A stretch of 64,000 bases of DNA, from the NCBI GenBank assembly GCA_017395505.1, contig JAFPUH010000015.1, forward strand, positions 1 to 64,000, in the 5' to 3' direction. A program made the position numbers and the translations under genes. Below are positions 30,301 to 39,275 of the stretch, one piece after another. The notes beneath the pieces were generated by a model that saw only the letters and a list, made by a program, of their open reading frames with translations, was not told where the DNA came from and made no database searches. This DNA comes from Kiritimatiellia bacterium (lineage in GTDB: Bacteria > Verrucomicrobiota > Kiritimatiellia > RFP12 > UBA1067). Every line of letters begins with the position of its first letter. The stretch's first letter is position 1.

Positions 30301-31338
30301 ATGGCCAAGAGCAATCAAAGTCCATTTTTGAAGAAGGCGACGGGGACTGCAAAGTCTTCCGTCGCTGCAGAGCCTAAAAAGCGCCACGGCCTTGGTCGTG
30401 GCCTTGACTCCCTGCTTCCGACAGACGCCACCGCAGCCGTTGCGGCGCCTGCCTTCGCCAAGGTTCCGGCAGTCGTTGCGTCTCCCGTAGCCGCGCCATC
30501 GCCTGTGGCCGCTGCGCCTCAGCCCGGAGCTCCTCTGGAGCTTCGCATACTTGAGATCGAGCGCAGCCCGTTCCAGCCGCGCCGCGACTTCAAGGAGACG
30601 GAGCTTATGGAGCTGGCGGATTCGCTCAAGAACAACGGTCTCGTCCAGCCGCCGACCGTCCGCAGGAATGCCGCGGGCCGCTATGAGCTGATCGCGGGCG
30701 AACGCCGTCTCAGGGCGGCTCAGCTTGCGGGGTGGACGAAGATCCGCGTGACGCTGATCGAAGCCGACGACCAGACCGCCGCCGTGATGACCACGACGGA
30801 GAACCTTCAGCGCGAAGACCTTAATCCGATAGAGGAGGCCGTCAGCTACAAGAATCTGCAGGATCGCTTCAACCTCACCCAGCAGGAGGTCGCCGACAAG
30901 GTTGGCAAGGGCCGTGCGACGGTCGCCAACTCCGTGCGTCTTCTCGAGCTGCCCGAGGAGGTCAAGACGCTCCTTCAGACGAAGCTGCTGTCGGTCGGCC
31001 ACGCGAAGGTGCTGCTGTCGGTCGACGGCGAGAAGGAGAGGATCCTTCTGGCTCGCGACTGCGTGAACGACCAGCTTACGGTCAGGGCGCTCGAGAAGAA
31101 GGTCGCCCGCATGAATTCGCCGGTCGTCGAGAAGCAGCGCGGCACGCCGGATATTCCGGACGGCTACCTGAGGAGCCTCGTCGACAAGCTTAAGAAGCAT
31201 CTGGGCTGCGCCGTCCGCCTTACAAGCGGCGTGACGCACGCCAACGGCAGGCACACTAAGGGCGTGCTGGAGATCGACTTCTACGACAACGACGATCTCG
31301 ATCGCGTGATAGCCATGCTCGGTCTTGCGGTAGACTGA
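30301..31338 (+). CDS. parB: ParB/Spo0J chromosome partition protein
   Basis: 345 residues; DNA-binding CTPase that loads at parS. An N-terminal basic segment LGRGLDSLLP is followed by an alanine/proline-rich linker, the CTP-binding core (FQPRRDF, AGERRLRAAQ, TTENLQREDLNPIEEA) and the helix-turn-helix (LTQQEVADKVGKGRATVAN). Unusually parA is not adjacent; the gene sits between a surface protein and a peptidase gene. No parS consensus site was seen nearby. GGAGGGG lies before the ATG. Confidence 0.93.
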   Translation: MAKSNQSPFLKKATGTAKSSVAAEPKKRHGLGRGLDSLLPTDATAAVAAPAFAKVPAVVASPVAAPSPVAAAPQPGAPLELRILEIERSPFQPRRDFKETELMELADSLKNNGLVQPPTVRRNAAGRYELIAGERRLRAAQLAGWTKIRVTLIEADDQTAAVMTTTENLQREDLNPIEEAVSYKNLQDRFNLTQQEVADKVGKGRATVANSVRLLELPEEVKTLLQTKLLSVGHAKVLLSVDGEKERILLARDCVNDQLTVRALEKKVARMNSPVVEKQRGTPDIPDGYLRSLVDKLKKHLGCAVRLTSGVTHANGRHTKGVLEIDFYDNDDLDRVIAMLGLAVD

Positions 31339-31339
31339 G

Positions 31340-32182
31340 ATGCTCGCTTCCATGCTGATGCTGTCCGCGTCGCTCCTCTTCACCGAGGGCGATGCGGATT
31401 TCGCATATGGATGCGCCGGCGAAATGGTGAAGCGCCATACCCCGCGCGACGCCGGTACGTTGCGCGGCAGGCTGGCCTGCAACTGGCTGATGGACACCAT
31501 AGCGAGCCAGGGGGCGGACGTCAGGCGCGAGCGTTTTCGCGTGGATACGCCGAAGGGCGAGCGCGAAATGGCGAACCTCAGCTGCAGCTTCAGGACGAAT
31601 CCCGAGGATGGATGGGTGGTGCTGCTCTCGCACTACGACACGAAGCCCGGCACGGGGTGTCCCGGAGCGAACGACGGCGCCTCGACTTCGGCGCTGATGG
31701 TTGCCCTGGCGCGGATGATCGTTGAGCGTGGACTGCCTCGCGGCAACCTGATGATGATCTGGACCGACGGAGAGGAGTGCATGAACTCGTATGGTCCAAA
31801 CGACGGGCTCTGGGGGTCCAGGTACGCGGCCGAGATGCTTAAGCGCAAGGGGATCAAGGTGCGCGCGGTGATCTGCCTCGACATGCTGGGCGACAAGGAC
31901 CTCAAGATAACGATTCCGAGGAACGGCGACGCGACATTGGCCAGGATCGCGTGCCACTCCGCAAGGCGCATGAAGCTGGGCGACGGATTCATCGAGATGG
32001 TGCGCGAAGAGGTCAAGGACGACCATGTCGCCTTTCGCGACCAGGGCTGGCGTGCGATCGACCTCATAGACTTCTCGTACGACCACTGGCACACCGAAGA
32101 GGACACGATGGACAAGATAAGCGTCGAGTCGCTGCACAAGAGCGGAATGCTGGTGGCGGAGATCCTCAACATAATACTCTAG
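31340..32182 (+). CDS. M28-family zinc peptidase (glutaminyl-cyclase-like)
   Basis: 280 residues with a short hydrophobic N terminus (MLASMLMLSASLLF), possibly a signal sequence. Zinc-ligand motifs in order: LLSHYDTKP, GANDGAS, WTDGEEC with the following GSRYAAE, LDMLGD and WHTEEDT, the order of the M28 aminopeptidase / glutaminyl-peptide cyclotransferase fold. The DGLWGSRYAAE phrase resembles glutaminyl cyclases more than exopeptidases, so N-terminal pyroglutamate formation is a real alternative. It starts one base after parB. Confidence 0.85.
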   Translation: MLASMLMLSASLLFTEGDADFAYGCAGEMVKRHTPRDAGTLRGRLACNWLMDTIASQGADVRRERFRVDTPKGEREMANLSCSFRTNPEDGWVVLLSHYDTKPGTGCPGANDGASTSALMVALARMIVERGLPRGNLMMIWTDGEECMNSYGPNDGLWGSRYAAEMLKRKGIKVRAVICLDMLGDKDLKITIPRNGDATLARIACHSARRMKLGDGFIEMVREEVKDDHVAFRDQGWRAIDLIDFSYDHWHTEEDTMDKISVESLHKSGMLVAEILNIIL

Positions 32183-32187
32183 AGCTA

Positions 32188-32216
32188 TTGCGCCGTCCGG
32201 TGCGTTGTGGTAAAAT
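32188..32216 (+). promoter_or_regulatory. Promoter of the short surface-repeat gene
   Basis: TTGCGC (32188-32193), 17-bp spacer and TAAAAT (32211-32216) preceded by GTGG. A Shine-Dalgarno AAGGGAGA lies before the ATG at 32247. Confidence 0.8.
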
Positions 32217-32246
32217 ACCCATAAACACTCAAGGGAGATCCAGGCG

Positions 32247-32630
32247 ATGAAGAAACTGATACTTGTTGCGTTGATCGCGCTTTCTGCGCAAGTCTTTGCC
32301 GAGCAGGCGACCCTTAGGGTCGAGGGCAAGAATCCGCCTACGGATTGCATGCGCACCTATACCCCGCTGTCGCTCAATCTGGTTACGCCCGTAGGCCTGC
32401 CGTGGGGCTTCGACTGGAACGTAAAGGGGCTTCAGATCGGCGTCTGGAACTGGGTGGAGGATTTTGACGGCTGGCAGATCGGCGTCGTCAACACGACCGA
32501 CGTGTTCCGTGGCTGGCAGCTCGGCGTCATAAACGTAACGCGCAAGATGTACGGCGTGCAGGTGGGCGTCGTGAACGTCATACAGGATAACGACGTTCCG
32601 TTCCTGCCGGTGATCAACTGGTACTTCTGA
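32247..32630 (+). CDS. Short secreted surface-repeat protein (LA_2272-like)
   Basis: 127 residues with a signal peptide (KKLILVALIALSAQVFA). The mature protein holds four ~20-residue repeats (GLQIGVWNWVE, GWQIGVVNTTD, GWQLGVINVTR, GVQVGVVNVIQ). Opening LNLVTPVGLPWG and ending FLPVINWYF match the 236-residue paralogue at 29572. The repeats place a Gly-x-Gln/Leu-Gly-Val every turn, as in beta-helical or barrel surface proteins. Function unknown. Confidence 0.8.
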   Translation: MKKLILVALIALSAQVFAEQATLRVEGKNPPTDCMRTYTPLSLNLVTPVGLPWGFDWNVKGLQIGVWNWVEDFDGWQIGVVNTTDVFRGWQLGVINVTRKMYGVQVGVVNVIQDNDVPFLPVINWYF

Positions 32631-32635
32631 CAAAC

Positions 32636-33523
32636 ATGCCTTTCCGTCTCAAAGAGGCCGCGCTTTCTGCGGCTCTTGCATTTGCCCTCACAGGGTGCAT
32701 ATTCGCGCCATTGAAGTATGGCTCCAGCGGTATTGTGCTGCCGGACAGCGAGCAGTTCTCGAACTATCTCGCGTCTTGCTGCAGCCGCTACCCGCTGCTG
32801 GCCGAAAAGTGCGAAAGCTGGGGAACGCCGTCCGCGATACAGATCGGCAATTCCGGCGGATATTTCGTCTGGCGGAACCGTCAGGAGTGGGTTAAGGTCA
32901 AGTCGTTCAGCGCCAGGATGGTCGTCGGGCGGCATCCGAAGGGTCTTGTCTATTATGCGACCGGCGAGACGGCCGCCCAGCAGAAGGAGCGTGAACAGGT
33001 CCAAAGGCGCAGCCGCACTGCTGCCGTACCGCAGGGCGGCTACACGATAGAGCAGTTCGAGAGAACGGCGGATGACGAGTTCGCGTATTCGTTCAGGCTG
33101 CGGATGAAGGATGGCGCGGACCTTGGGTTTTCCTCGATGTCTGCGATAAAGCGCGACCTCAGGCAGTCCGTTTTAGACGACTACGTGGCGACCTACGGCG
33201 GGACAGGCAGCGATATACGGGTGGATTTCCCGGAATTCGCGATGAGAGGCTCAATCGTCGAGGGTCGCGCCGAGGTTATGCGCATTTCAGTCATTTCGCT
33301 ACAGTACGACGCGAGCACCCGGAAGGGCGTGATCGCGGTGAAGATCGGCGCAAACCGATTCGAGGATGCCCGCAAGTGGGTCCGCAAGAACATCGAAACC
33401 CTGGCCCAGGACAAGAATATCGCCCTTACGACTGGTCAGATTCCGCCCGAGGCAAGATTCTACCTCGGAGCGGAAAGAGTCAGGGACGGCAACATCCTTG
33501 AGATCGAATTCGAGACCGAATAG
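32636..33523 (+). CDS. Putative lipoprotein of unknown function
   Basis: 295 residues. The N terminus carries a lipobox (ALTGC, Cys near residue 21), so it should be lipid-anchored. The rest shows no family I recognise: a Cys pair (SCCSRYP), an Arg/Gln-rich charged linker near residue 120 and a C-terminal half of mixed alpha/beta character (ISVISLQYDASTRKGVIAVK). It follows the short surface-repeat gene by 5 bp and is followed by a strong terminator, so the two probably form one transcript. Confidence 0.75.
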   Translation: MPFRLKEAALSAALAFALTGCIFAPLKYGSSGIVLPDSEQFSNYLASCCSRYPLLAEKCESWGTPSAIQIGNSGGYFVWRNRQEWVKVKSFSARMVVGRHPKGLVYYATGETAAQQKEREQVQRRSRTAAVPQGGYTIEQFERTADDEFAYSFRLRMKDGADLGFSSMSAIKRDLRQSVLDDYVATYGGTGSDIRVDFPEFAMRGSIVEGRAEVMRISVISLQYDASTRKGVIAVKIGANRFEDARKWVRKNIETLAQDKNIALTTGQIPPEARFYLGAERVRDGNILEIEFETE

Positions 33524-33546
33524 AGGGTCTGCCATGGCAATTCCTT

Positions 33547-33585
33547 CGCCGCGCTTGATTCGAGCGCGGCGATTTGCTTTATTTT
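33547..33585 (+). terminator. Rho-independent terminator after the lipoprotein gene
   Basis: Perfect 9-bp stem CGCCGCGCT (33547-33555)/AGCGCGGCG (33563-33571), 7-nt loop, then a T-rich tail. It separates the lipoprotein operon from the giant-protein gene. Confidence 0.85.
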
Positions 33586-33591
33586 ACCCCC

Positions 33592-33620
33592 TTGCGCGGC
33601 GGGAGGATTTATGGTAAACT
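33592..33620 (+). promoter_or_regulatory. Promoter of the giant secreted protein and its leader
   Basis: TTGCGC (33592-33597), exactly 17 bp, TAAACT (33615-33620) preceded by TATGG. This predicts a start near 33627 and a leader of about 285 nt. Confidence 0.68.
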
Positions 33621-33626
33621 TTTTTA

Positions 33627-33909
33627 TGTCTGATGATAGGCGGATGCTGTGTCCGCAAATCACAGGTTAGATTACCCGCGCGGGATCGGCATTAACGTGA
33701 TGCCAGGAACGCGTCTGGGATTGCGTTGAGTGAAAGCGTAGGAAACTATCACCCAGAGGCGCATTGAAAATGGCACTGCCGTCACGTGCAGTTTCGCCTC
33801 CTTCGATGTTCCTTTAAGGTTATTCCTACGCACCTCACTCGAAGCATCGGGGGAGGTGCCAGAAGCCCACACCAAGCCCGATCTAAAACGAGGGGCTGAG
33901 GTGTGAGGT
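33627..33909 (+). ncRNA. Candidate structured, pseudoknot-capable leader RNA (class unknown)
   Basis: No open frame of merit lies on the plus strand. Helices visible: GCGGA/TCCGC (33640-33644/33652-33656), whose loop CTGTG can pair with CACAG at 33661; GGCAT/ATGCC (33688-33692/33700-33704); GCG..CTGGG/CCCAG..CGC (33711-33719/33752-33762); ACTGC/GCAGT (33775-33779/33788-33792); GCACCTC/GAGGTGC (33830-33836/33853-33859). GCGTAGGAA at 33736-33744, inside a hairpin loop, pairs perfectly with TTCCTACGC at 33823-33831. The last hairpin (33868-33905; CACACC/GGTGTG over AGCCC/GGGCT) contains the likely Shine-Dalgarno GAGGTG (33898-33903). It matches no riboswitch class I know. The 5' end is inferred from the promoter. 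Confidence 0.55.
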
Positions 33910-36900
33910 ATGATAGGTAAATTGACTAGAACGATAGTGCGAACATTCGCGTTCGCATTGGCTCTCTGCGCAACAAGCGGCGCATGGGCGGCGGACTCGC
34001 TTGAGGAGACGGGTGGCTTCGTTTCGTCATCTTCAACGCTTGCGTTCAAGGGTGTCTCATTAAGCGAACTCACAGCCGATACGCTATCAGCAAGAATGGC
34101 TGGCAGTTGGGTGTCCACAAAGGGCACGGCGGTAACATTCTGCGGATTGAGTCTCTCTGGCTCCACCCTTACTTGTGAGGCGCAAATGTACGAGGCTACT
34201 ACTGATTTTACGGGTGTTAAGTCAATCTACCTGACTTTCTCGCAGGATGGTGATGATATAAATGTACAGGCTACAAATGTCAAATCTTTGAGCGGCGGCA
34301 CGTTGGGCACTCCAGTCGGAAGTGGCGGCTCGTCGGTAAACGGCGGTGTTCCTGCTAGCACATATACGGGTAATGGCTATGGCCTTTACAACCTCTCGCT
34401 CACCCGCTCGTGGAGCGATAGCGCGGTAGTCATCTGGGAAGCCGGGCAGTTCGGCGTGACCTCCAAGACCGGTTCGGATGGCAATACATATACGCTCAAT
34501 CTCAACAGCAACTCAAATGGCAGCGGCGAGGCGATTACGATCGACCAGAGCCTCGGAGCGACGATTGATTTCAGTTCAGCATTTGCGGCTGATGACGGCG
34601 GTACGGTGCTCATACGGTATTCAAATCTCCCGCTTGATACTACGCAACGCGCAATCGTGACGACAAAGTGTGGAAGCAATAACGACCGCACGGGTGTTTG
34701 GATAAACACCGATGCCACAGCAGGTAAGACAGGCGGCGTCTGGGGTGGTGCAAATTACAACTCAGACGGGAACACACGCACGACACTCGACAGTAACAAG
34801 TCGGCAGGCGTAATGGCCTTTACTTACCATCATACTGGCGGTTCATATCTGTATTATCTTGCTAATGGCGTAAAGACAATACAGCATGGCGATTCTGGAT
34901 TAAAGGGCAAGAACGACACGATCAGTGGCATTGCAATCGGTGGAACTCGTGCTACATCTACAACAGGCACCGCTGCTACTGGCATGAAGATTACCGGCAT
35001 TGCCATTTTCAAGGGCGTGCTTACCGAGTCGCAGATGACAAGCTTCGTCTGGCCGTCGGCGGCTGCGAGAAACTATACAAGGTGGAGTTATGCTGGAACG
35101 GCCAATGTGTGGACATATGCAACGCCATCTTCTGTTAGTGGAGATGAGGGCATCGCCAATAATAATGTGAAATACTATGTTTTTGACATGTCATCGGGCG
35201 CTGATACTGCGCAGAATTACACGGGAGGAAACACGTCAAACAATTTTGCGTATTGGACGTACTTCGCCTATACAAAGGCTATTGCAGAGGCTAGTAGAAA
35301 ATACACAGCACCAGGGCGAGTTCTCCGCTTTGTCGCGAGTGATAGTTATCGCAAGGCGAACATAAATGGCAAGTTTTCGCCGTTCACTCTTGGTGGCATC
35401 ATAGTCGAAGAAAATGCCACCGGCTACAGCATCCAGTACACGACAGGAGATAGCGGCACATTGCGCACAATGGCACTGGGCGATCCTACCGGCACGGCAG
35501 AGACATGGTTCGAATTTAATGAAGACTTCACCATCAACCGTACTGACAAGAACGCGCTGATGGGAACGCTCAATTTTGACATTGCCAGCGGCAAAACGCT
35601 GACGTTTGGCAAGGACCTTGAACTTGCCGAAACATGGACTGCCAACAGCACGGGTGGAAATGGCTATCCGACAATTGCTACTGCCGGCGGAACGCTAAAA
35701 TTGCACGGCGGCGGTAAGATGACAATTAACGGCGGCAACGGGACTTTGACCGCGCAAGGTTCGACCCTCGACTATACCGATCTTGCGGCGACGGTCTCGT
35801 CTTCGTCCGATGCGTACATTCAGGGCACGCTGGCGGTTAACAGCAGCACGGTCATTGCGCTTCCGGCCGGTGCGACGTTCCCGTACTATATCGCGACGGG
35901 CATCAGCGGCTCGCTGAACAGCGAAACCGGTGTGACTATCGGTGGCGCGGCGGCACCTTATTATCAGGCCAACGCGGCGGGCTACATAGAGTATGTCGCA
36001 CCCTCGCAAGTGACGATTTCCTCCGATGCCACATGGGGTTCGGGCGGCCTCACCGGCTGGGCGACGGATGACTCGACGAAGGACTACATCATCAACGTCA
36101 CAGCAGACGCCACCCTCACGCTCCCAAGCGCAGTCTCGTGCAAGACAATTGTTTTCAATGTAAGCGATGGCGTGACATTGACACTTGATGGAACATACGC
36201 AATCACGGCGACGGATGAAATCGAAATCAACGGTGCTAATGGTGCAGTTGTCTCGCCATCGACCTCCGCTCTTTCAGGTACTCTACAGGGCAATGGTGTC
36301 TATTGGCTGAAGAATGCAACATTGACGGGCTTCTCTGCGGCAACGATAGCCGATGCGGATTTGACGTTCCGCTTAACTGGCTGCACCGGCTACTTTAACG
36401 GCAACACGACATCGCCTGGCACTCTTGACCTTCAGGATGATGGCGAAACCAAGGCATTTACGATTAGCAACTGCTCGTCTTCTACAGCGGGTGCTATAGT
36501 CTTTGCAAAGCTGACGGGTTCTGGCACACTGACGCATAGCAATGCTAATGTTTATCCTAGGTATGCGTTTAAAGATCCATCTGCATTCCGCGGCACGATT
36601 TCAATTCCTGCTGGATCATCAACTTATGGTACATCAGGCAATCGTCCGTTACGCGTAATTCTAGGTGATGGAGCATCGCTTGACACAGCACAAGGCTCAA
36701 TTACCATCGTTGCTAATGCGACGGCTACTATTGATGCAGGCGTGACTTGGAGCGCACCAGCTGGCGGCATTGTCGTGAGTGGTTCGCTTACGGTTGCCGG
36801 CAATACAGCTACGCCAATCACAGTAAATTCTGGCGGTTCTGCAACAGTCTCTGGCACGGCTTCTGGCGCGATTGCGGACAACGGTACGCTGACGCTTGGC

Positions 36901-39207
36901 GATGCGGCTACTGTCTCTGGAGCGATTTCGGGTTCCGGCGAGGTTGTTTGCACGGTTCTTCCGGACAATGCTGGCCTAGCCGATTCCAGCGGCTGGACTG
37001 GCACTGTGACGGTAAATGGCGTAGCGGTTGCAAGTGTCGCGGCGCAAAGCGCCACGCAATTCATGAATGCCAATTCCAAGCTGGTGGTTGCGGCACCCAC
37101 AGGTGTGGTTATGCCGTATGTCTGGCTGACTTCCGCGAGCGGACTGACTGGCGAAGTTAGTGTTCAGGATACTGCCACGCTTCATGTCGCAGACGACACA
37201 TCTTCCACGATTTCGCTCAAGGTCGGCACTCTTGATGGTACAGGGACGATTAACCTGGGGTCTTGCGTGGCGACAATGCTCAACCTTTCGCTTGGCACGA
37301 AGCGTCCTGCTTCCGCTCGTATAGTCTATCCGACAGGTCTCACGACGCTCAACATCGCCGCTACGGAACTGCTTTCCGAGGATGGCGCTGCCACGTTCAG
37401 CGTTGCAGGTCTATCGTCGCTCACTACGGCGATGATGACGCTAACGAAACTTGATGGCACGACTGAGTCCGTCACGGGAACTGTAAGCGGCAACACGATT
37501 TCGTTTGAGTGGACGCCTACGGTGTCGGCTTCGACGGCTTGGTGCGCGTATGAGTTCGAGACTTCCGATTCTACGGCTCTCAACAACACGGGAAGCGGTG
37601 ATACAACGGCGCTCAGCCCGGATGGCAGTTTCTCTGCGGCGACATCGGTTGACGGCAGCGGCAAGCTTTATACCTACTCGCATCCTTACCGCAGCATCAC
37701 GTATCCGACGGACGGGAACTGGTCGGCAATGGTGCGCTGCACGGTGCCGAAACTTGCAGAGGCCCTTGTGGTTGCGTTCGGAACAAAGAGCGGCGGTATA
37801 ATCGGTCTTGCCGCTGGTGAAAATCCAGATGAGGAAATGAGGGTTGTGCAGGGCTTGAGTTCCGACCAAAGCAGATACCTCACCAATGGTGTAATGTCTG
37901 TTGTGAACGGCACTACGGCGCAGCACGTCTATGTCTTCACGGTTGAGGGCAACCAGCATGTCAAGGTTTATTGTGACGGGACATTGATAAACACTGTCGA
38001 TTTCGAGTCTGCCTTCACGATTGGCGGCGGCATTCAGATTGGTTCCATTCATGGCGGCATAGGGTATGGCCTAAAGCGTTGCTGGGACGGCGATGATGAT
38101 TATGAAACGCTTAGCGATGCAGATCAGAAGGCGGCGCGCATAGATTCCATGCGCCTTTGGAAGACGACGCTTGGGCCTAACGCGATTGCGCAGCTTTCCG
38201 TTGAGTTCCCGGCGGTGAAGCTTTTCCAGGCGACGATTGCGGGCGGGAATGATAATGAGTGGGATTCGCTCAGCTGGACTGGTGGAGACATCAGTACGCT
38301 GAATGAATATTCAAAGATCATCCTGACCGTCACGGACGATGCGACGCTGACGCTGCCTTCCACCGTCACTGCCGAGGAATTCACAATCAATGTGACGGCA
38401 GGCAAGACGCTGACACTTTTGCAGGCGGCGGGCGGAACGACGTTCACGCTCACCAACCCGATTGAGGTCAATAATGGCTCGCTCCAGTTCCCGGATGATG
38501 CCACGATTGACTTCGCAATCAACGGCACTGGAACGGTGCGTGTGGATGACGGCGAGACGCTGAATCTTGTGGACGGCGGTTCGGTGCCGGGTCTGACGGG
38601 TGCCGGCACGCTCGATTGCTCGTCGATGTCTGCGCTGCCGAGTGCGTTCACGTTCAACAGCTGGACGGGCACGGTCTCGCTGCCGAGTTTCAACGCATCA
38701 AGCGGCGTCAACTTCAACAATTACGGCACGACCGGCTCGACCGTCGTCCTCGCGGGCATGACGGGAGGGTATATCCTCGAGGCGGGCAAGAACATTGCGC
38801 CGACTCTCCAGCTGGATCGAGGCATGGTAATCAGTGTGATGAGTTCCTGGACATACACATTCGCGGAAATCACCGGCACGGGCAACCTCTCGTTCGCAAC
38901 GTCAGATAATCAACCGACAGAAATAAACATCACAAAGGTCGCGGAAGGGTACTCGGGCACCATCTCGTCCACGTTGACAACGTCTGTGACCATCGGCAAA
39001 CGAAACCTATCTACCTTGCCGGCTTGCGACGATAAGGTGCTTGCCGTTGGTGGGACAGGGCCGATAAGCCTTGATGTGAGTAACATCAAGTTTGGGGTCA
39101 ATGAGGAATCTTTGCCGGCCAAGTACAAATTGGAGCGCCGTCATGTGGGCGAGGAAGGCGATGGCTTCTACGTCTACTACAACGGCACGATCTTCTCGGT
39201 CTGGTAA
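33910..39207 (+). CDS. Giant secreted LamG/beta-repeat protein (adhesin-like)
   Basis: 1765 residues with an N-terminal signal peptide (cleavage after GAWA, residue ~27). Two regions look like LamG/concanavalin-like domains, about residues 150-385 and 1215-1430 (GNWSAMVRC, QHVYVFTVEGNQHVKVYCDG, ending ARIDSMRLWKTTLG). Between and after them are Thr/Ser/Gly/Ala-rich beta-strand repeats; the modules near residues 730 and 1475 are alike (DATLTLPSAV/DATLTLPSTV then TLTL). There is no autotransporter barrel, PEP-CTERM or LPxTG tail; it ends FYVYYNGTIFSVW. Codons are more AT-rich than in neighbouring genes, suggesting low expression or transfer. Likely cell-surface or extracellular, with a role in attachment or glycan binding inferred. 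A structured leader precedes it and a strong terminator follows. Confidence 0.85.
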   Translation: MIGKLTRTIVRTFAFALALCATSGAWAADSLEETGGFVSSSSTLAFKGVSLSELTADTLSARMAGSWVSTKGTAVTFCGLSLSGSTLTCEAQMYEATTDFTGVKSIYLTFSQDGDDINVQATNVKSLSGGTLGTPVGSGGSSVNGGVPASTYTGNGYGLYNLSLTRSWSDSAVVIWEAGQFGVTSKTGSDGNTYTLNLNSNSNGSGEAITIDQSLGATIDFSSAFAADDGGTVLIRYSNLPLDTTQRAIVTTKCGSNNDRTGVWINTDATAGKTGGVWGGANYNSDGNTRTTLDSNKSAGVMAFTYHHTGGSYLYYLANGVKTIQHGDSGLKGKNDTISGIAIGGTRATSTTGTAATGMKITGIAIFKGVLTESQMTSFVWPSAAARNYTRWSYAGTANVWTYATPSSVSGDEGIANNNVKYYVFDMSSGADTAQNYTGGNTSNNFAYWTYFAYTKAIAEASRKYTAPGRVLRFVASDSYRKANINGKFSPFTLGGIIVEENATGYSIQYTTGDSGTLRTMALGDPTGTAETWFEFNEDFTINRTDKNALMGTLNFDIASGKTLTFGKDLELAETWTANSTGGNGYPTIATAGGTLKLHGGGKMTINGGNGTLTAQGSTLDYTDLAATVSSSSDAYIQGTLAVNSSTVIALPAGATFPYYIATGISGSLNSETGVTIGGAAAPYYQANAAGYIEYVAPSQVTISSDATWGSGGLTGWATDDSTKDYIINVTADATLTLPSAVSCKTIVFNVSDGVTLTLDGTYAITATDEIEINGANGAVVSPSTSALSGTLQGNGVYWLKNATLTGFSAATIADADLTFRLTGCTGYFNGNTTSPGTLDLQDDGETKAFTISNCSSSTAGAIVFAKLTGSGTLTHSNANVYPRYAFKDPSAFRGTISIPAGSSTYGTSGNRPLRVILGDGASLDTAQGSITIVANATATIDAGVTWSAPAGGIVVSGSLTVAGNTATPITVNSGGSATVSGTASGAIADNGTLTLGDAATVSGAISGSGEVVCTVLPDNAGLADSSGWTGTVTVNGVAVASVAAQSATQFMNANSKLVVAAPTGVVMPYVWLTSASGLTGEVSVQDTATLHVADDTSSTISLKVGTLDGTGTINLGSCVATMLNLSLGTKRPASARIVYPTGLTTLNIAATELLSEDGAATFSVAGLSSLTTAMMTLTKLDGTTESVTGTVSGNTISFEWTPTVSASTAWCAYEFETSDSTALNNTGSGDTTALSPDGSFSAATSVDGSGKLYTYSHPYRSITYPTDGNWSAMVRCTVPKLAEALVVAFGTKSGGIIGLAAGENPDEEMRVVQGLSSDQSRYLTNGVMSVVNGTTAQHVYVFTVEGNQHVKVYCDGTLINTVDFESAFTIGGGIQIGSIHGGIGYGLKRCWDGDDDYETLSDADQKAARIDSMRLWKTTLGPNAIAQLSVEFPAVKLFQATIAGGNDNEWDSLSWTGGDISTLNEYSKIILTVTDDATLTLPSTVTAEEFTINVTAGKTLTLLQAAGGTTFTLTNPIEVNNGSLQFPDDATIDFAINGTGTVRVDDGETLNLVDGGSVPGLTGAGTLDCSSMSALPSAFTFNSWTGTVSLPSFNASSGVNFNNYGTTGSTVVLAGMTGGYILEAGKNIAPTLQLDRGMVISVMSSWTYTFAEITGTGNLSFATSDNQPTEINITKVAEGYSGTISSTLTTSVTIGKRNLSTLPACDDKVLAVGGTGPISLDVSNIKFGVNEESLPAKYKLERRHVGEEGDGFYVYYNGTIFSVW

Positions 39208-39220
39208 GCCGAAAACGATT

Positions 39221-39274
39221 TGCGGCGACGCTATCACACACACCACACACACCACACCACATAGCGTCGTCGCC
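39221..39274 (+). other. Long hairpin with a CA-repeat loop
   Basis: TGCGGCGACGCTAT (39221-39234) pairs with ATAGCGTCGTCGCC (39261-39274), about 13 bp with one G-U wobble, closing a 26-nt loop made only of A and C (CACA/CCACA units). It ends one base before the terminator hairpin. It may protect the 3' end of the giant mRNA or bind a protein. Confidence 0.7.
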
Positions 39275-39275
39275 A

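Noticed and set aside
33630-33660. CTGATGA followed by a GC stem, resembling a hammerhead ribozyme core
   Set aside because: The required GAAA after stem II is absent (GCAAAT instead) and no matching stem I/III with a cleavage triplet was found.
30301-33910. parS site near parB
   Set aside because: Only an isolated CACGTG (33784-33789) was seen, without the flanking TGTTTC/GAAACA halves.
33672-34166. A 164-codon open frame antisense to the leader and the start of the giant protein
   Set aside because: It is explained by the structured leader and by GC-rich codon use of the opposite gene; it has no start signals and no family resemblance.
39230-39262. CA-rich tract as a simple microsatellite
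   Set aside because: It is exactly enclosed by a 13-bp stem, so it is better described as a hairpin loop.
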